64,000 bases of DNA, from NCBI GenBank assembly GCA_025758045.1, contig CP107208.1:310001-374000 (forward strand), given 5' to 3'. Every line of letters begins with the position of its first letter. Within the stretch, counting starts at the first letter, position 1. Below, piece after piece: positions 21,291-31,009 of this stretch. The DNA is from Oscillospiraceae bacterium. Its GTDB lineage: Bacteria; Bacillota; Clostridia; Oscillospirales; Ruminococcaceae. The translations under genes and the position numbers were made by a program. The notes beneath the pieces were generated by a model. The model saw only the letters and a program-made list of their open reading frames with translations. It did no database searches and was not told where the DNA came from.

Positions 21291-21309
21291 TTGGTACAAC
21301 GCTTGCAAT
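21291..21309 (+). promoter_or_regulatory. Candidate sigma-54 promoter upstream of the dehydratase activator gene
   Basis: TTGGTACAACGCTTGCAAT: GG (21293-21294) and GC (21305-21306) are separated by exactly 10 bases, and TTGG.AC and TTGCA match the -24/-12 consensus. It lies 150 bases before the start at 21460. The gene for sigma-54 itself lies in this window (62410). No enhancer-binding protein gene is visible here. Confidence 0.5.
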
Positions 21310-21459
21310 TTGACAGGATATACATTATTATAGAAACCTTGCCAATCGTGGCGAAAAATCGTATAATAACTTAATATGGTACTGCTGGGTACAGCGCTTT
21401 GCTGCCCGGCGGCCCATTCCCTTTTCCCCACAGGTTACACCGCAGGAGGTCAAATCCGT

Positions 21460-24390
21460 ATGAGAGTTGGTCTGGACATTGGTTCCACCACGATTAAGTG
21501 TGTTGTGCTGAACGACGCCGGAGAGATCGTATTTTCTACATACGAGCGGCATTTCAGCCATATTTTGGAAAAAGGCAGGGCGCTGCTGGAAAAAGTAGCC
21601 GCCGAATATCTGCCCGATGGCAAAGCCTACCTGGCGATCTCCGGCTCGGCCGGTATGGGCCTGGCGGACAGCTGCAAGGTCCCCTTTGTGCAGGAGGTCT
21701 TTGCGACCCGCGTGGCCGCCAACCGTCTGGTGCCCGGCACCGACTGCATCATTGAGCTGGGCGGCGAGGATGCCAAGATCCTGTTCCTGACGAATGGTAC
21801 CGAGGTCCGCATGAACGGCAGCTGCGCCGGCGGCACGGGTGCTTTCATCGACCAGATGGCCACCCTGCTGAAGATGGGCGCGGACGAGATGGACCGGGCG
21901 GCCCAGCAGGCTACCCGCACCTACACCATCGCCAGCCGCTGCGGCGTGTTTGCCAAAAGCGACATCCAGCCGTTGATCAACCAGGGCGCACAGGCCGGTG
22001 ACATCGCAGCGTCCATCTATCAGGCAGTGGTCAACCAGACCATCGCGGGCCTGGCCCAGGGCCGCCCCATCCAGGGCAACATCCTGTACCTGGGCGGGCC
22101 GCTGACCTTCTCCAAAACGCTGCGCCGGAGCTTTGACAAGACCCTGGGCGTTACCGGCACCCTGCCGGAGAACAGCCTGCTCTTTGTGGCCATGGGCGCG
22201 GCCTTCTACGCCGATGAGGTGCTGAACCTGCACGAGGTTGCCCAGCGGTTGGACAATTACAGCGCCACGGCCACCTACGTGAGCCTGCCGCCGCTGTTTG
22301 CTGATAAGCAGGAGTACGAGGAGTTCCACGCCCGCCACATGAAGGCCTCCGTCCCCTGCCTGCCCTTCGGCGCGGATTGCGGGCCGGTGCATATCGGCAT
22401 CGACTCCGGCTCCACCACCATCAAGCTGGTGGTCATCGACCAAAACGCCAACATCCTGTTTGAGAGCTACCGCCCCAACCTGGGCAACCCCATCCCGCTG
22501 GTCAAGGAAACGCTGCTGAAGCTGTACCAGGACCATCCCGGCCTGCAGGTGGCCAGCGTGACCACCACCGGCTACGGCGAGGAACTGGTCAAAAACGCCT
22601 TCCACTGTGACCGCGGCCTTGTTGAGACCGTGGCCCACTTTACCGCGGCCAAGCACTTTTTGCCGGACGTGGACTTCATCATCGACATCGGCGGCCAGGA
22701 TATGAAGTGCTTTAAAATCGAGGATGGCGCTATCAGCAACATCTTCCTGAACGAGGCCTGCTCCTCCGGCTGCGGCAGCTTCTTGCAGACCTTCGCCCAG
22801 GCTTTGGGCTACGATGTGAAAGAATTCGCCGCCCTGGGCCTGTTTGCCGACAAGCCCGTCGACCTGGGCAGCCGCTGTACCGTGTTCATGAACTCCTCGG
22901 TCAAGCAGGCACAGAAGGACGGTGCATCGATAGAAAATATCAGCGCTGGTCTGTCCATCTCAGTGGTCAAGAACGCGCTGTACAAGGTCATCCGCGCTTC
23001 CAGCCCCGAGGAGCTGGGCCGCAACATCGTCGTGCAGGGCGGTACTTTCTATAATGAGGCCGTCCTCCGCGCCTTTGAAAAAGAGATGGGCGTCAACGTC
23101 ATCCGCCCTGACATTGCCGGCCTGATGGGTGCTTACGGCGCTGCGCTGTACGGCAAGGCCCGCGCGGGCGAGAACGCCCACAGCACTGTGCTGACCGAGG
23201 AAGAACTGCGCAGTTTCAGCCAGAAAGTCAACACCGTGCAGTGCGGCGGCTGCGGCAACCATTGCCAGCTGACCGTGAACGTTTTTGCCGATGGCAAGCG
23301 CTTTATCTCCGGCAACCGCTGCGATAAGCCGGTGACCGGCAAGGCCAACAACGAGGATCTGGACCTCTACGCCTACAAGCTCAAGCTCATCGAGGAGTAC
23401 CGCAATGCCCCGGCCCCGGCTTCCCCGCGCGGCAATATCGGCATCCCGCTGTGCCTGAATATGTACGAGCTGCTGCCCTTCTGGCATACGCTGTTCACCA
23501 GGCTGGGCTTTAAGGTCACGGTCAGCCCCTTCTCCAACCGCAAGCTGTACCAGAGCGGCCAGGCTACCATCCCCAGCGACACGGCCTGCTTCCCCGCCAA
23601 GCTGAGCCACGGCCATATCAGGTGGCTGTGCGAGCAGGGCGTCGATGCGGTGTTCTACCCCTGCATGAGCTACAATCTGGACGAACACCTGGGCGACAAC
23701 CACTATAATTGCCCGGTGGTCGCCTACTACCCCGAGGTGCTGGAGGGCAACTGCCCCGAGCTGACCAGGACCCGGCTGATCTACGATTACTTCAACCTGG
23801 AGCGCCGCAAGGACTTTTACGGCAAGTTTACCCAGGCGCTGGACAAGTACTTCCCCGGCCTGAACAAAAAGGATGTGCATGCCGCCATCGATGCCGCCTA
23901 TGACGAGTACCACCGCCACATGCAGCAGCTGCGGGACAAGGGCGCGGAAATCATCGCCACCGCCCGCAAGGAGGGCCGCCACATTATCGTGCTGGCGGGC
24001 CGCCCCTACCATGTGGACCCGGAGATCAACCACGGCATCAACCAGCTCATCATCCGCCAGGGCGCGGCCGTTGTGTCCGAGGATTCGGTCAGCTGCTACG
24101 AGCAGAAGTTCCAGACCTCGGTGCTGAACCAGTGGACCTACCACAGCCGCCTGTACGCTGCCGCCAAGTACTGCACAGAGCAGCCCGATATGGACCTGGT
24201 GCAGCTGGTGTCCTTCGGCTGCGGTCTGGACGCCGTTACCACCGATGAGACCCGCGAGATCCTGCAGGCGGGCGGCAAGCTGTACACCCAGTTGAAAATT
24301 GACGAAATCACCAACCTGGGCGCGGTGAATATCCGCCTGCGCAGCCTGTTTGCCGCACTGGAAGAACGCAAAGAAGACCACAAAGATTGA
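21460..24390 (+). CDS. Acyl-CoA dehydratase activase-related protein, two ATPase domains plus DUF2229
   Basis: Resembles the HgdC-type ATPase that drives electrons into 2-hydroxyacyl-CoA dehydratases, but in the long form whose reaction is not established. Domain 1 (about residues 1-260): GLDIGSTTIKCVVL, ELGGEDAKI, GSCAGGTGAF and SRCGVFAKSD, with the two cysteines that hold the bridging [4Fe-4S] cluster. Domain 2 (about 310-590): GIDSGSTTIKLVVID, DIGGQDMKCF, ACSSGCGSFLQ, SRCTVFMNSS. Then a cysteine patch QCGGCGNHCQL and a DUF2229 domain to residue 976. The start at 21460 follows AGGAGG. The dehydratase-like gene begins 7 bases after the stop. Confidence 0.88.
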   Translation: MRVGLDIGSTTIKCVVLNDAGEIVFSTYERHFSHILEKGRALLEKVAAEYLPDGKAYLAISGSAGMGLADSCKVPFVQEVFATRVAANRLVPGTDCIIELGGEDAKILFLTNGTEVRMNGSCAGGTGAFIDQMATLLKMGADEMDRAAQQATRTYTIASRCGVFAKSDIQPLINQGAQAGDIAASIYQAVVNQTIAGLAQGRPIQGNILYLGGPLTFSKTLRRSFDKTLGVTGTLPENSLLFVAMGAAFYADEVLNLHEVAQRLDNYSATATYVSLPPLFADKQEYEEFHARHMKASVPCLPFGADCGPVHIGIDSGSTTIKLVVIDQNANILFESYRPNLGNPIPLVKETLLKLYQDHPGLQVASVTTTGYGEELVKNAFHCDRGLVETVAHFTAAKHFLPDVDFIIDIGGQDMKCFKIEDGAISNIFLNEACSSGCGSFLQTFAQALGYDVKEFAALGLFADKPVDLGSRCTVFMNSSVKQAQKDGASIENISAGLSISVVKNALYKVIRASSPEELGRNIVVQGGTFYNEAVLRAFEKEMGVNVIRPDIAGLMGAYGAALYGKARAGENAHSTVLTEEELRSFSQKVNTVQCGGCGNHCQLTVNVFADGKRFISGNRCDKPVTGKANNEDLDLYAYKLKLIEEYRNAPAPASPRGNIGIPLCLNMYELLPFWHTLFTRLGFKVTVSPFSNRKLYQSGQATIPSDTACFPAKLSHGHIRWLCEQGVDAVFYPCMSYNLDEHLGDNHYNCPVVAYYPEVLEGNCPELTRTRLIYDYFNLERRKDFYGKFTQALDKYFPGLNKKDVHAAIDAAYDEYHRHMQQLRDKGAEIIATARKEGRHIIVLAGRPYHVDPEINHGINQLIIRQGAAVVSEDSVSCYEQKFQTSVLNQWTYHSRLYAAAKYCTEQPDMDLVQLVSFGCGLDAVTTDETREILQAGGKLYTQLKIDEITNLGAVNIRLRSLFAALEERKEDHKD

Positions 24391-24397
24391 GGCAAGT

Positions 24398-25720
<1,323 letters not shown>

Positions 25721-25737
25721 AACGGCAACCACTTTTG

Positions 25738-25816
25738 CAGGGGCGACCATTGGTCGCCCGCAAACCGTGCGGTAACGCAAACGTCCAGGGGCGAGCATTG
25801 CTCGCCCCTGCATAGC
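25738..25816. repeat. Pair of GC-rich palindromic repeats
   Basis: GGGGCGACCATTGGTCGCCC followed about 30 bases on by GGGGCGAGCATTGCTCGCCC, each a near-perfect stem with the same outer GGGGCGA. A related half unit lies at 26278-26335 (GTAGGGGCG...GCGCCCTTA). Confidence 0.7.
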
Positions 25817-25824
25817 AGATAAAA

Positions 25825-25858
25825 ACAGGCTCCCCACGAGAAATGGGGAGCCTTTGCT
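25825..25858 (+). terminator. Intrinsic terminator after the dehydratase pair
   Basis: AGGCTCCCCA, 7-base loop, TGGGGAGCCT, then TTGCTTTTAT. Confidence 0.8.
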
Positions 25859-25865
25859 TTTATTG

Positions 25866-25893
25866 CGTCTCAATCTGTCTCAACTTGTCTCAA
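25866..25893. repeat. Three GTCTCAA repeats at exact 10-bp spacing
   Basis: GTCTCAA begins at 25867, 25877 and 25887, one DNA helical turn apart, immediately outside the left end of the inverted-repeat element. The phasing puts all copies on the same face of the helix, as expected for a protein-binding array. Confidence 0.6.
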
Positions 25894-25901
25894 AACCTAC
25901 A

Positions 25902-26451
25902 CGGGTAGAGATTTGAGAAATGAGACATATTGATTTAATACGTTGATACGATATTTATTATAAATAGATATGTCTCAAAATTTCAAAGTTGAGACAGGTG
26001 AGAAAGTGAAATAATGAAATATTGAGAAAATGGTTCGTTTAAACTATCTATTATTTCACTTACGCCTCACACGTCTTATTCTATAACCAATAAAAACACG
26101 TGGTATCGACTTATTCTCAAAATCTCAAAATTTCACTCTATTGGCTATCCAGCTTTTGAAATTTCGCTTTTGAGAAAATGGGATGCGTACAGGAAGTGGT
26201 ATTCAAGTTATCAAGATAAGGGTATATCTTGATAACTTGAATACCACTTCCCGGCCCTAAAGGGGAGTACACGTTTTGTAGGGGCGCTTGCAGGGCTGCA
26301 CGGTGGGCGGACGCACAATATGCGCCCTTACCGTAAGATGAAAATTATGCTGTATTCTATCTAGGGGCAACATGTCTCAGGTAAAATAAAGTGAGACATA
26401 TTAACTACATAGATACGTATAATTCTCATGTCTCATTTCTCACTCTACCCG
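25902..26451. mobile_element. MITE-like noncoding element bounded by inverted repeats with clustered TGTCTCA motifs
   Basis: AT-rich 550-bp block in a GC-rich genome with no open frame of note. Ends: left 25902-25928 and right 26451-26428 (read on the minus strand) both read CGGGTAGAG...TGAGAAATGAGACAT and differ only by a 3-base insertion (ATT) in the left copy. TGTCTCA or TGAGACA occurs at 25921, 25971, 25990, 26373, 26392 and 26429 inside, plus 25876 and 25886 just outside. Near each end is the same arrangement, TGTCTCA-N12-TGAGACA (25971/25990 and 26373/26392). Inside are a 10-bp inverted pair (26006-26015 with 26050-26059), a 12-bp direct repeat TTGAGAAAATGG (26022, 26170) and a perfect 27-bp stem. 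No target-site duplication is clear. Confidence 0.55.
26192..26251. repeat. Perfect 27-bp inverted repeat with 6-base loop
   Basis: Arm 26192-26218 (GGAAGTGGTATTCAAGTTAT...) is the exact reverse complement of 26225-26251, with loop AGGGTA. There is no T-run after either arm, so it is not a classic terminator. It lies inside the 25902-26451 element. Confidence 0.9.
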
Positions 26452-26475
26452 GCAACAGGAAATGATACATATCCC

Positions 26476-27138
26476 TTACAGCCCTTCCGCCTTTTTCAGG
26501 CAGACGCGGCGGCGGTCGATGGTCAGCAGGCCGTCGCGCTGCATGGCGGAAAGCGTGCTGGACAGCGCACTGCGGTCGACGCCCAGGTGGTCGGCCAGCT
26601 GCTGGCGGTCAAAGGGCAGCTCAAACTCCAGGCTGCCCTTCTGCACGGCCAGCGTGGAAAAGTAGGCCGTCACCCGCTCCCGGATGGTCTTGGGTGCAGT
26701 GTACAGGCTGCGGCGGGCCAGATTCAAATTTTTGCCCGCCAAAATGTGCAAAAGGTTTTGCATAATCTGCCAGCGCCATGGTTCGCACCCGGGGGCCATC
26801 AGCTTGCCGGGGTCCAAAAACAGTGCCTCGCCCCGCTCCGCCGCCACCACGCTGACCAGCATCGGCTGGTCGGGCAGAAAGGCGTAAGTCTCGGCAAAAA
26901 GCTCGCCCTCGGCGGCGCGGCCCAGCAGCGTGCGGTTGCCCCACAGGTCGAGATGCTCGATAAGCACCCGGCCTGCCAGCACCACGCCCATCGGCGCACC
27001 GCGCTGCCCGGCCTCCAACAGGGTCTCCCCCTTGGCAAAGGGGCGGCAAAGGGCATCCAGCGCGGCCAGCGCCGCGGGGATGTCCCCGGCTGTAAGCCCC
27101 GCAAACAGCGGCAGGGCAAGATAAGCGGAATTTTCCAT
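26476..27138 (-). CDS. Crp/Fnr-family transcriptional regulator
   Basis: A 220-residue regulator: N-terminal cyclic-nucleotide-binding fold (FAGLTAGDIPAALAALDAL, FAKGETLLEAGQRG, GELFAETYAF) and a C-terminal winged helix (LADHLGVDRSALSSTLSAMQRDGLL). No cysteine cluster of the FNR type is seen. The start at 27138 (MENSAYLAL) follows AGGAG by 9 bases. It is divergent from the iron-sulfur protein gene at 27338, an arrangement common in Clostridia, and is likely to respond to redox or a small ligand and control that gene. Its 3' end abuts the inverted-repeat element. Confidence 0.85.
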   Translation of the reverse strand: MENSAYLALPLFAGLTAGDIPAALAALDALCRPFAKGETLLEAGQRGAPMGVVLAGRVLIEHLDLWGNRTLLGRAAEGELFAETYAFLPDQPMLVSVVAAERGEALFLDPGKLMAPGCEPWRWQIMQNLLHILAGKNLNLARRSLYTAPKTIRERVTAYFSTLAVQKGSLEFELPFDRQQLADHLGVDRSALSSTLSAMQRDGLLTIDRRRVCLKKAEGL

Positions 27139-27337
27139 AGTTTGGCACTCCTGCGTTGTCATAACAACAGACGAAGACGAGATGATGTAGTATACTGGTA
27201 GCAATGTGGAACACTTTGCGGGCCGATGGATGGAATGGCCCCCTCTGAGAGGGAGGCTTTTCTCGCCCCTATTCTCGCCCCTATATGTTCTTACCTATAT
27301 TTTATAACAAACTCAGGAGCAAAATGCAAGGAGAACC

Positions 27338-28060
27338 ATGATGAAACGAAGAATTGTTGAAATTGATGAGGCCAAGTGCAACGGCTGCGGTGCCTGCGCC
27401 AACGCCTGCCATGAGGGCGCCATTGCCATGGTCAACGGCAAAGCCCATCTGATGCGGGACGATTACTGCGACGGCTTTGGCGACTGCCTGCCCCACTGCC
27501 CCACCGGGGCCATCACTTTTGTGGAGCGCGAGGCCGTGCCCTACAACGAGGCCGCCGTACAGGCTGCCAAGCAGCATAAAGCGGCCCACGCCTGCCCCGG
27601 CAGTGCGCCCCGCACCTTCGGCGGCTGCCCCGGCAGTATGGCCAAGGCCCTGCACCCCGATGCCGAAACCGCCGCTGCTACGCCGGAAACGGCCCCCAGC
27701 CAGCTGCGCCAGTGGCCGGTGCAGATCAAACTGGTGCCCACCAACGCCCCCTACTTTGACGGTGCCAAGCTGCTGATCGCCGCCGATTGCACGGCCTACG
27801 CCTACGCGGCTTTCCACCAGAAGTTCATCCGCGGGCACATTACGCTGGTGGGCTGCCCCAAGCTGGACGATGTGGATTACAGCGAAAAGCTGACCCGCAT
27901 CATCCGCGACAACGACATCAAAGAAGTGACCGTTGTGCGGATGGAAGTGCCCTGCTGCGGCGGCCTGGAAAACGCCGCCAAGCGCGCCCTGCAGGCCAGC
28001 GGCAAGTTCCTGCCCTGGCAGGTGGTGACCATCTCCACCGATGGCCGTATTCTGGACTGA
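27338..28060 (+). CDS. 4Fe-4S ferredoxin-domain protein
   Basis: A 240-residue cytoplasmic protein with two [4Fe-4S] motifs near the N-terminus: CNGCGACANAC (about residues 14-24) and a second one changed to CDGFGDCLPHCP, which has lost one cysteine of CxxCxxCxxxCP (F in its place). Two CPGS(A/M) elements lie near residues 85 and 96, and VEVPCCGG-like residues near 207 (MEVPCCGGLEN). Start is 27338 or the adjacent ATG 27341, which has better spacing (7 bases) from AAGGAG. It is probably controlled by the divergent Crp-type regulator. Its partner and reaction are unknown. Confidence 0.8.
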   Translation: MMKRRIVEIDEAKCNGCGACANACHEGAIAMVNGKAHLMRDDYCDGFGDCLPHCPTGAITFVEREAVPYNEAAVQAAKQHKAAHACPGSAPRTFGGCPGSMAKALHPDAETAAATPETAPSQLRQWPVQIKLVPTNAPYFDGAKLLIAADCTAYAYAAFHQKFIRGHITLVGCPKLDDVDYSEKLTRIIRDNDIKEVTVVRMEVPCCGGLENAAKRALQASGKFLPWQVVTISTDGRILD

Positions 28061-28104
28061 GCCTGCCGCTTAACAGGACAAAATCATTGCGATAAAATAA
28101 GAAT

Positions 28105-28137
28105 ACCGCGCCGTGAGATCGTATCGCGGCGCGGTTT
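28105..28137 (+). terminator. Intrinsic terminator after the ferredoxin-domain gene
   Basis: CCGCGCCGTGA, 7-base loop, TCGCGGCGCGG, then TTTTTT. Confidence 0.85.
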
Positions 28138-28345
28138 TTTGCGGGAACTTTTACCCGGGGAGAGGCAAAAAAGGCATAAATATTGCTTTCTATCGTGAAA
28201 TCCTGTCACAGCGTGTCGAAGGCGGGACAGTAAGCGCTTACGCCGCATAAACGGGTGAGAAAGCTGTAATAAAACGGATGTTATACTTCCCACCATAACC
28301 GATGCGGTTTAAGAACGATGCGGCACACGGGAGGGAGGCGATAGG

Positions 28346-28576
28346 ATGTACCGCTATATCTCTGTATCGGAAGAACTGTCCTCTCCTTATCTGGGGCGGT
28401 ATCGTTCTTTCGGCATTGCGGCGCAGAGAGAAGCGGCCGGGCACTGGCAGGTGGTGTGCAAGGTCTCGGATGTCTCTACCGACCCTGTTTTTGTGGAGAA
28501 TCTGGCGGCGCGATGTACTGCTGGCCAGCTGGAGCCGGTCCACCTGATGGATATTATAGAGGATGCGCTGATTTGA
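28346..28576 (+). CDS. DUF6514 family small protein
   Basis: A 76-residue acidic protein (MYRYISVSEEL...) that matches my recollection of DUF6514, a short family common in Clostridia and without known function. A strong GGGAGGGAGG site lies 7 bases before the ATG. The gene stands alone and is followed by a stem-loop with a short T-run (28588-28626), so it is a real independent transcription unit. Confidence 0.65.
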   Translation: MYRYISVSEELSSPYLGRYRSFGIAAQREAAGHWQVVCKVSDVSTDPVFVENLAARCTAGQLEPVHLMDIIEDALI

Positions 28577-28587
28577 GAGTGCAGGCA

Positions 28588-28628
28588 GCCCGTACCTTAC
28601 CGATTTGGTAAGGCCCTCCGGGCTCTTT
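28588..28628 (+). terminator. Terminator after the DUF6514 gene
   Basis: AGCCCG.ACCTTACC pairs with GGTAAGG.....CGGGCT across a 5-base loop, then CTTTATAT. Confidence 0.6.
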
Positions 28629-28698
28629 ATATGTTTTCTCTGTTTTATCCGGGCGTAAGGGTACACTTTCCCTGCACATTTTGATGTGAATTCAATAA

Positions 28699-28827
28699 AA
28701 ATCAAACAATACGCGTAATAGCGTCAATCACGCGGTTAAGTTTGATAACTCTCTCAAGGCCAACTGGACGGCCCGGCTTATCAACACCGTTACACAGGGC
28801 GCGCTGTTTATTGCCATGCTGCTGTGA
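28699..28827 (+). pseudogene. Open 42-codon tail without a start, possible gene remnant
   Basis: An open frame from a TAA at 28696 to a TGA at 28827, lacking any start codon near its 5' end, reads ...VNHAVKFDNSLKANW then a hydrophobic end (INTVTQGALFIAMLL). It is followed at 40 bases by a strong terminator that otherwise serves no gene. The parent family was not recognised. Confidence 0.3.
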
Positions 28828-28867
28828 GCACTGCCTTTTTTGGGAAAAGCTGCTATTTACATAGCTT

Positions 28868-28902
28868 ACCGGTTGTCAGAGAATTCTGACAACCGGTTTT
28901 TC
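28868..28902 (+). terminator. Strong terminator with 13-bp perfect stem
   Basis: ACCGGTTGTCAGA, loop GAAT, TCTGACAACCGGT, then TTTTTCT. No intact gene ends just upstream; it may belong to the remnant at 28699-28827. Confidence 0.85.
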
Positions 28903-28952
28903 TATGGAGAAATACTATTTTGCACAGAGACTGAAAAATATATGCAAAATAG

Positions 28953-29006
28953 TTGACATTTACGGGATTTCTGATATAATTGCTTATGGTAATTATCAAA
29001 AGCAAT
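28953..29006 (+). promoter_or_regulatory. Promoter and probable MarR operator
   Basis: TTGACA (28953-28958), 16-base spacer, TATAAT (28975-28980). The inverted pair ATTGCTT (28979-28985) and AAGCAAT (29000-29006) overlaps the -10 box and the start region, the usual place for an autorepressing MarR operator. Confidence 0.65.
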
Positions 29007-29020
29007 AAAAAGGAGAAACC

Positions 29021-29473
29021 ATGACAATCCAAAACATAAAGGATCTGCTGGATGCCTGCTATCAGGGTAAGCGCGTGCGGGAGTTGCTGCCGCCGCTGCC
29101 GCGAGGGGTGCGGCCCTCTTACGTTCAGTATCTGGACGTCATCGAAACGCTGGAAAGTCACGGTGTCCGTGTGAAGGTATCGGACATCAGCGATACGCTC
29201 CATCTGCCCCGGCCGGGTGTTACTCGCACCGTCAAGGAGATGGAGGATAAGGGCTATCTGCGAAAAATTGCATCGGAAGAGGATGGCCGCGTGACCTACC
29301 TTGCCATTACAGACAGCGGCAAGCGGCTTTCCCAGATCCACAATGCACAGTTTTTTGCACAACTTGCGCCGCTGCTGGCCGATATTTCGGATGAGGATGC
29401 GGCCTGCACCGTTCGTACCATTCAAAAGCTTTACGATGTTATGTCAGAAAGGAGCGACTCCCTTGAACGCTGA
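29021..29473 (+). CDS. MarR-family transcriptional regulator
   Basis: A 150-residue winged-helix regulator (VSDISDTLHLPRPGVTRTVKEMEDKGYLRK, about residues 52-81; then the wing DGRVTYLAITDSGKRL). The ATG follows AAAAAGGAG. The gene overlaps the MATE exporter by 11 bases, so it probably represses its own operon and is relieved by a compound that the exporter removes. An operator-like palindrome covers the promoter. Confidence 0.9.
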   Translation: MTIQNIKDLLDACYQGKRVRELLPPLPRGVRPSYVQYLDVIETLESHGVRVKVSDISDTLHLPRPGVTRTVKEMEDKGYLRKIASEEDGRVTYLAITDSGKRLSQIHNAQFFAQLAPLLADISDEDAACTVRTIQKLYDVMSERSDSLER

Positions 29474-30818
29474 TAAGACTGATTTTACACAAGGCAGTAT
29501 CCTGAAAAAGCTGTCTCTTTTTATGCTTCCTGTTTTAGGCGCTCTGATTCTGCAGGCAGCCTACGGCGCGGTGGACCTGCTGGTTGTCGGACGTTTCGGC
29601 TCCACCGCCGGTCTTTCGGCGGTTTCCACCGGCAGCCAGCTGCTCAACCTTGTCACCTTTGTGGTCACCCAGCTGGCGATGGGCGTTACGGTGCTGATTG
29701 CCCGTTACATCGGTGAAAAGAAGCCGGAGCAGATTGGTGCTGTGCTGGGCGGCGCGGCGGTGGTGTTTGCCATTTTATCCGCAGCAATCTTTGTGCTGCT
29801 GGTAGGCTTTGCCCGGCCGATTTCCGCGCTGATGCAGGCCCCGGCGGAGGCCCTGACCCTGACCACCAGCTATGTGCGTATCTGCGGTGCGGGCATTTTC
29901 TTTATTGTGGCGTATAACCTGATGTCCGCTATCTTCCGCGGTCTGGGTGACAGCCGCTCCCCGCTGTTGTTTGTGCTGGTAGCCTGCCTGGTCAATGTGG
30001 CGGGCGACCTGCTGCTGGTGGCCGGGCTGAAAATGGATGCCGCCGGTGCAGCCATTGCTACTGTGGCCGCACAGGCGGTCAGTGTGGTGTTGGCAGTTTT
30101 CATCCTGCTCAAAAAACAGCTGCCGTTCACCATCAAAAAATCGGATTTCTGCTTCAATGTACAGTGCCGCAAATTCCTCGAGGTTGGCCTGCCGCTGGCT
30201 TTGCAGGAGTTCCTGACTCAGCTGTCGTTTTTGGCGCTCTGCGCATTCGTCAATCGCCTGGGGCTGGCGGCCTCGTCCGGCTACGGTGTTGCCAGCAAGA
30301 TTGTCAACTTTGCGATGCTGATTCCCAGTGCGCTGATGCAGTCGATGGCCTCCTTTGTGGCGCAGAACGTGGGCGCGGGTGACAGCAAGCGTGCTAAAAA
30401 AGCGATGTTTACCGGCATTGGTATCGGCTTGGTCTTTGGCTGTGCCGTGTTTGCACTGATTATGCTCAAGGGTGATCTGCTGGCCGGGGTGTTCTCGACC
30501 GATGCAGAGGTTGTGGCAAACGGCTTTGCCTACCTGAAGGGCTTTGCCCCAGAAACCATTGCCACGGCGATTTTGTTCAGCATGGTGGGCTACTTCAACG
30601 GTAACAACAAGACGGTATGGGTGATGATTCAGGGACTGGTGCAGACACTGCTGGTCCGCCTGCCGTTGGCCTATGTTATGAGTATCCAGCCCAACGCCAG
30701 CCTGACGAAAATCGGCCTTGCGGCCCCCATCTCCACACTGGTGGGCGTTGTGCTGAACATTGGCTTCTACAGCTGGCTCAACCGCGCCGAGCAGCACAAG
30801 CAGACAATACCCGAATAA
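29463..30818 (+). CDS. MATE-family multidrug exporter
   Basis: A 451-residue, 12-helix exporter driven by Na+ or H+. Features are QAAYGAVDLLVVGRFGSTAGLSAVSTGSQ in the first helices, a matching second half with LMQSMASFVAQNVGAGDSKRAKKAM, and an even hydrophobic pattern. I place the start at a TTG at 29463 because AAAGGAG lies 8 bases upstream and homology begins right after (LNADKTDFTQGSILKKLSLFMLPV). It overlaps MarR and is followed by a clear terminator. Confidence 0.92.
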   Translation: MNADKTDFTQGSILKKLSLFMLPVLGALILQAAYGAVDLLVVGRFGSTAGLSAVSTGSQLLNLVTFVVTQLAMGVTVLIARYIGEKKPEQIGAVLGGAAVVFAILSAAIFVLLVGFARPISALMQAPAEALTLTTSYVRICGAGIFFIVAYNLMSAIFRGLGDSRSPLLFVLVACLVNVAGDLLLVAGLKMDAAGAAIATVAAQAVSVVLAVFILLKKQLPFTIKKSDFCFNVQCRKFLEVGLPLALQEFLTQLSFLALCAFVNRLGLAASSGYGVASKIVNFAMLIPSALMQSMASFVAQNVGAGDSKRAKKAMFTGIGIGLVFGCAVFALIMLKGDLLAGVFSTDAEVVANGFAYLKGFAPETIATAILFSMVGYFNGNNKTVWVMIQGLVQTLLVRLPLAYVMSIQPNASLTKIGLAAPISTLVGVVLNIGFYSWLNRAEQHKQTIPE

Positions 30819-30825
30819 AAAGTTT

Positions 30826-30860
30826 GACCGCACCGGTTTTGCCGGTGCGGCCTTTCTTTT
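30826..30860 (+). terminator. Intrinsic terminator after the MATE gene
   Basis: CCGCACCGG, loop TTTTG, CCGGTGCGG, then CCTTTCTTTT. Confidence 0.85.
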
Positions 30861-31009
30861 ATGTGTGTGCCGTTCACGAAAATAGTTTTCGTGTCCAGAC
30901 AGCCTTCATTCGCAGCTGCTTTCACTAACCAACAAAAAATATACTCCACAGATACCGTGCTAAAACGGTGCTTGAAGCAGTCAATTTGAATACTTTTATG
31001 GCGTGATGC

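Noticed and set aside
26192..26251. Perfect 27-bp stem as a transcription terminator
   Set aside because: No T-run follows on either strand, and a separate good terminator (25825-25858) already serves the upstream gene.
25860..26452. CRISPR array or plasmid iterons
   Set aside because: The repeats are seven bases, on both strands and irregularly spaced apart from three copies; there are no spacers of constant size and no cas or rep gene.
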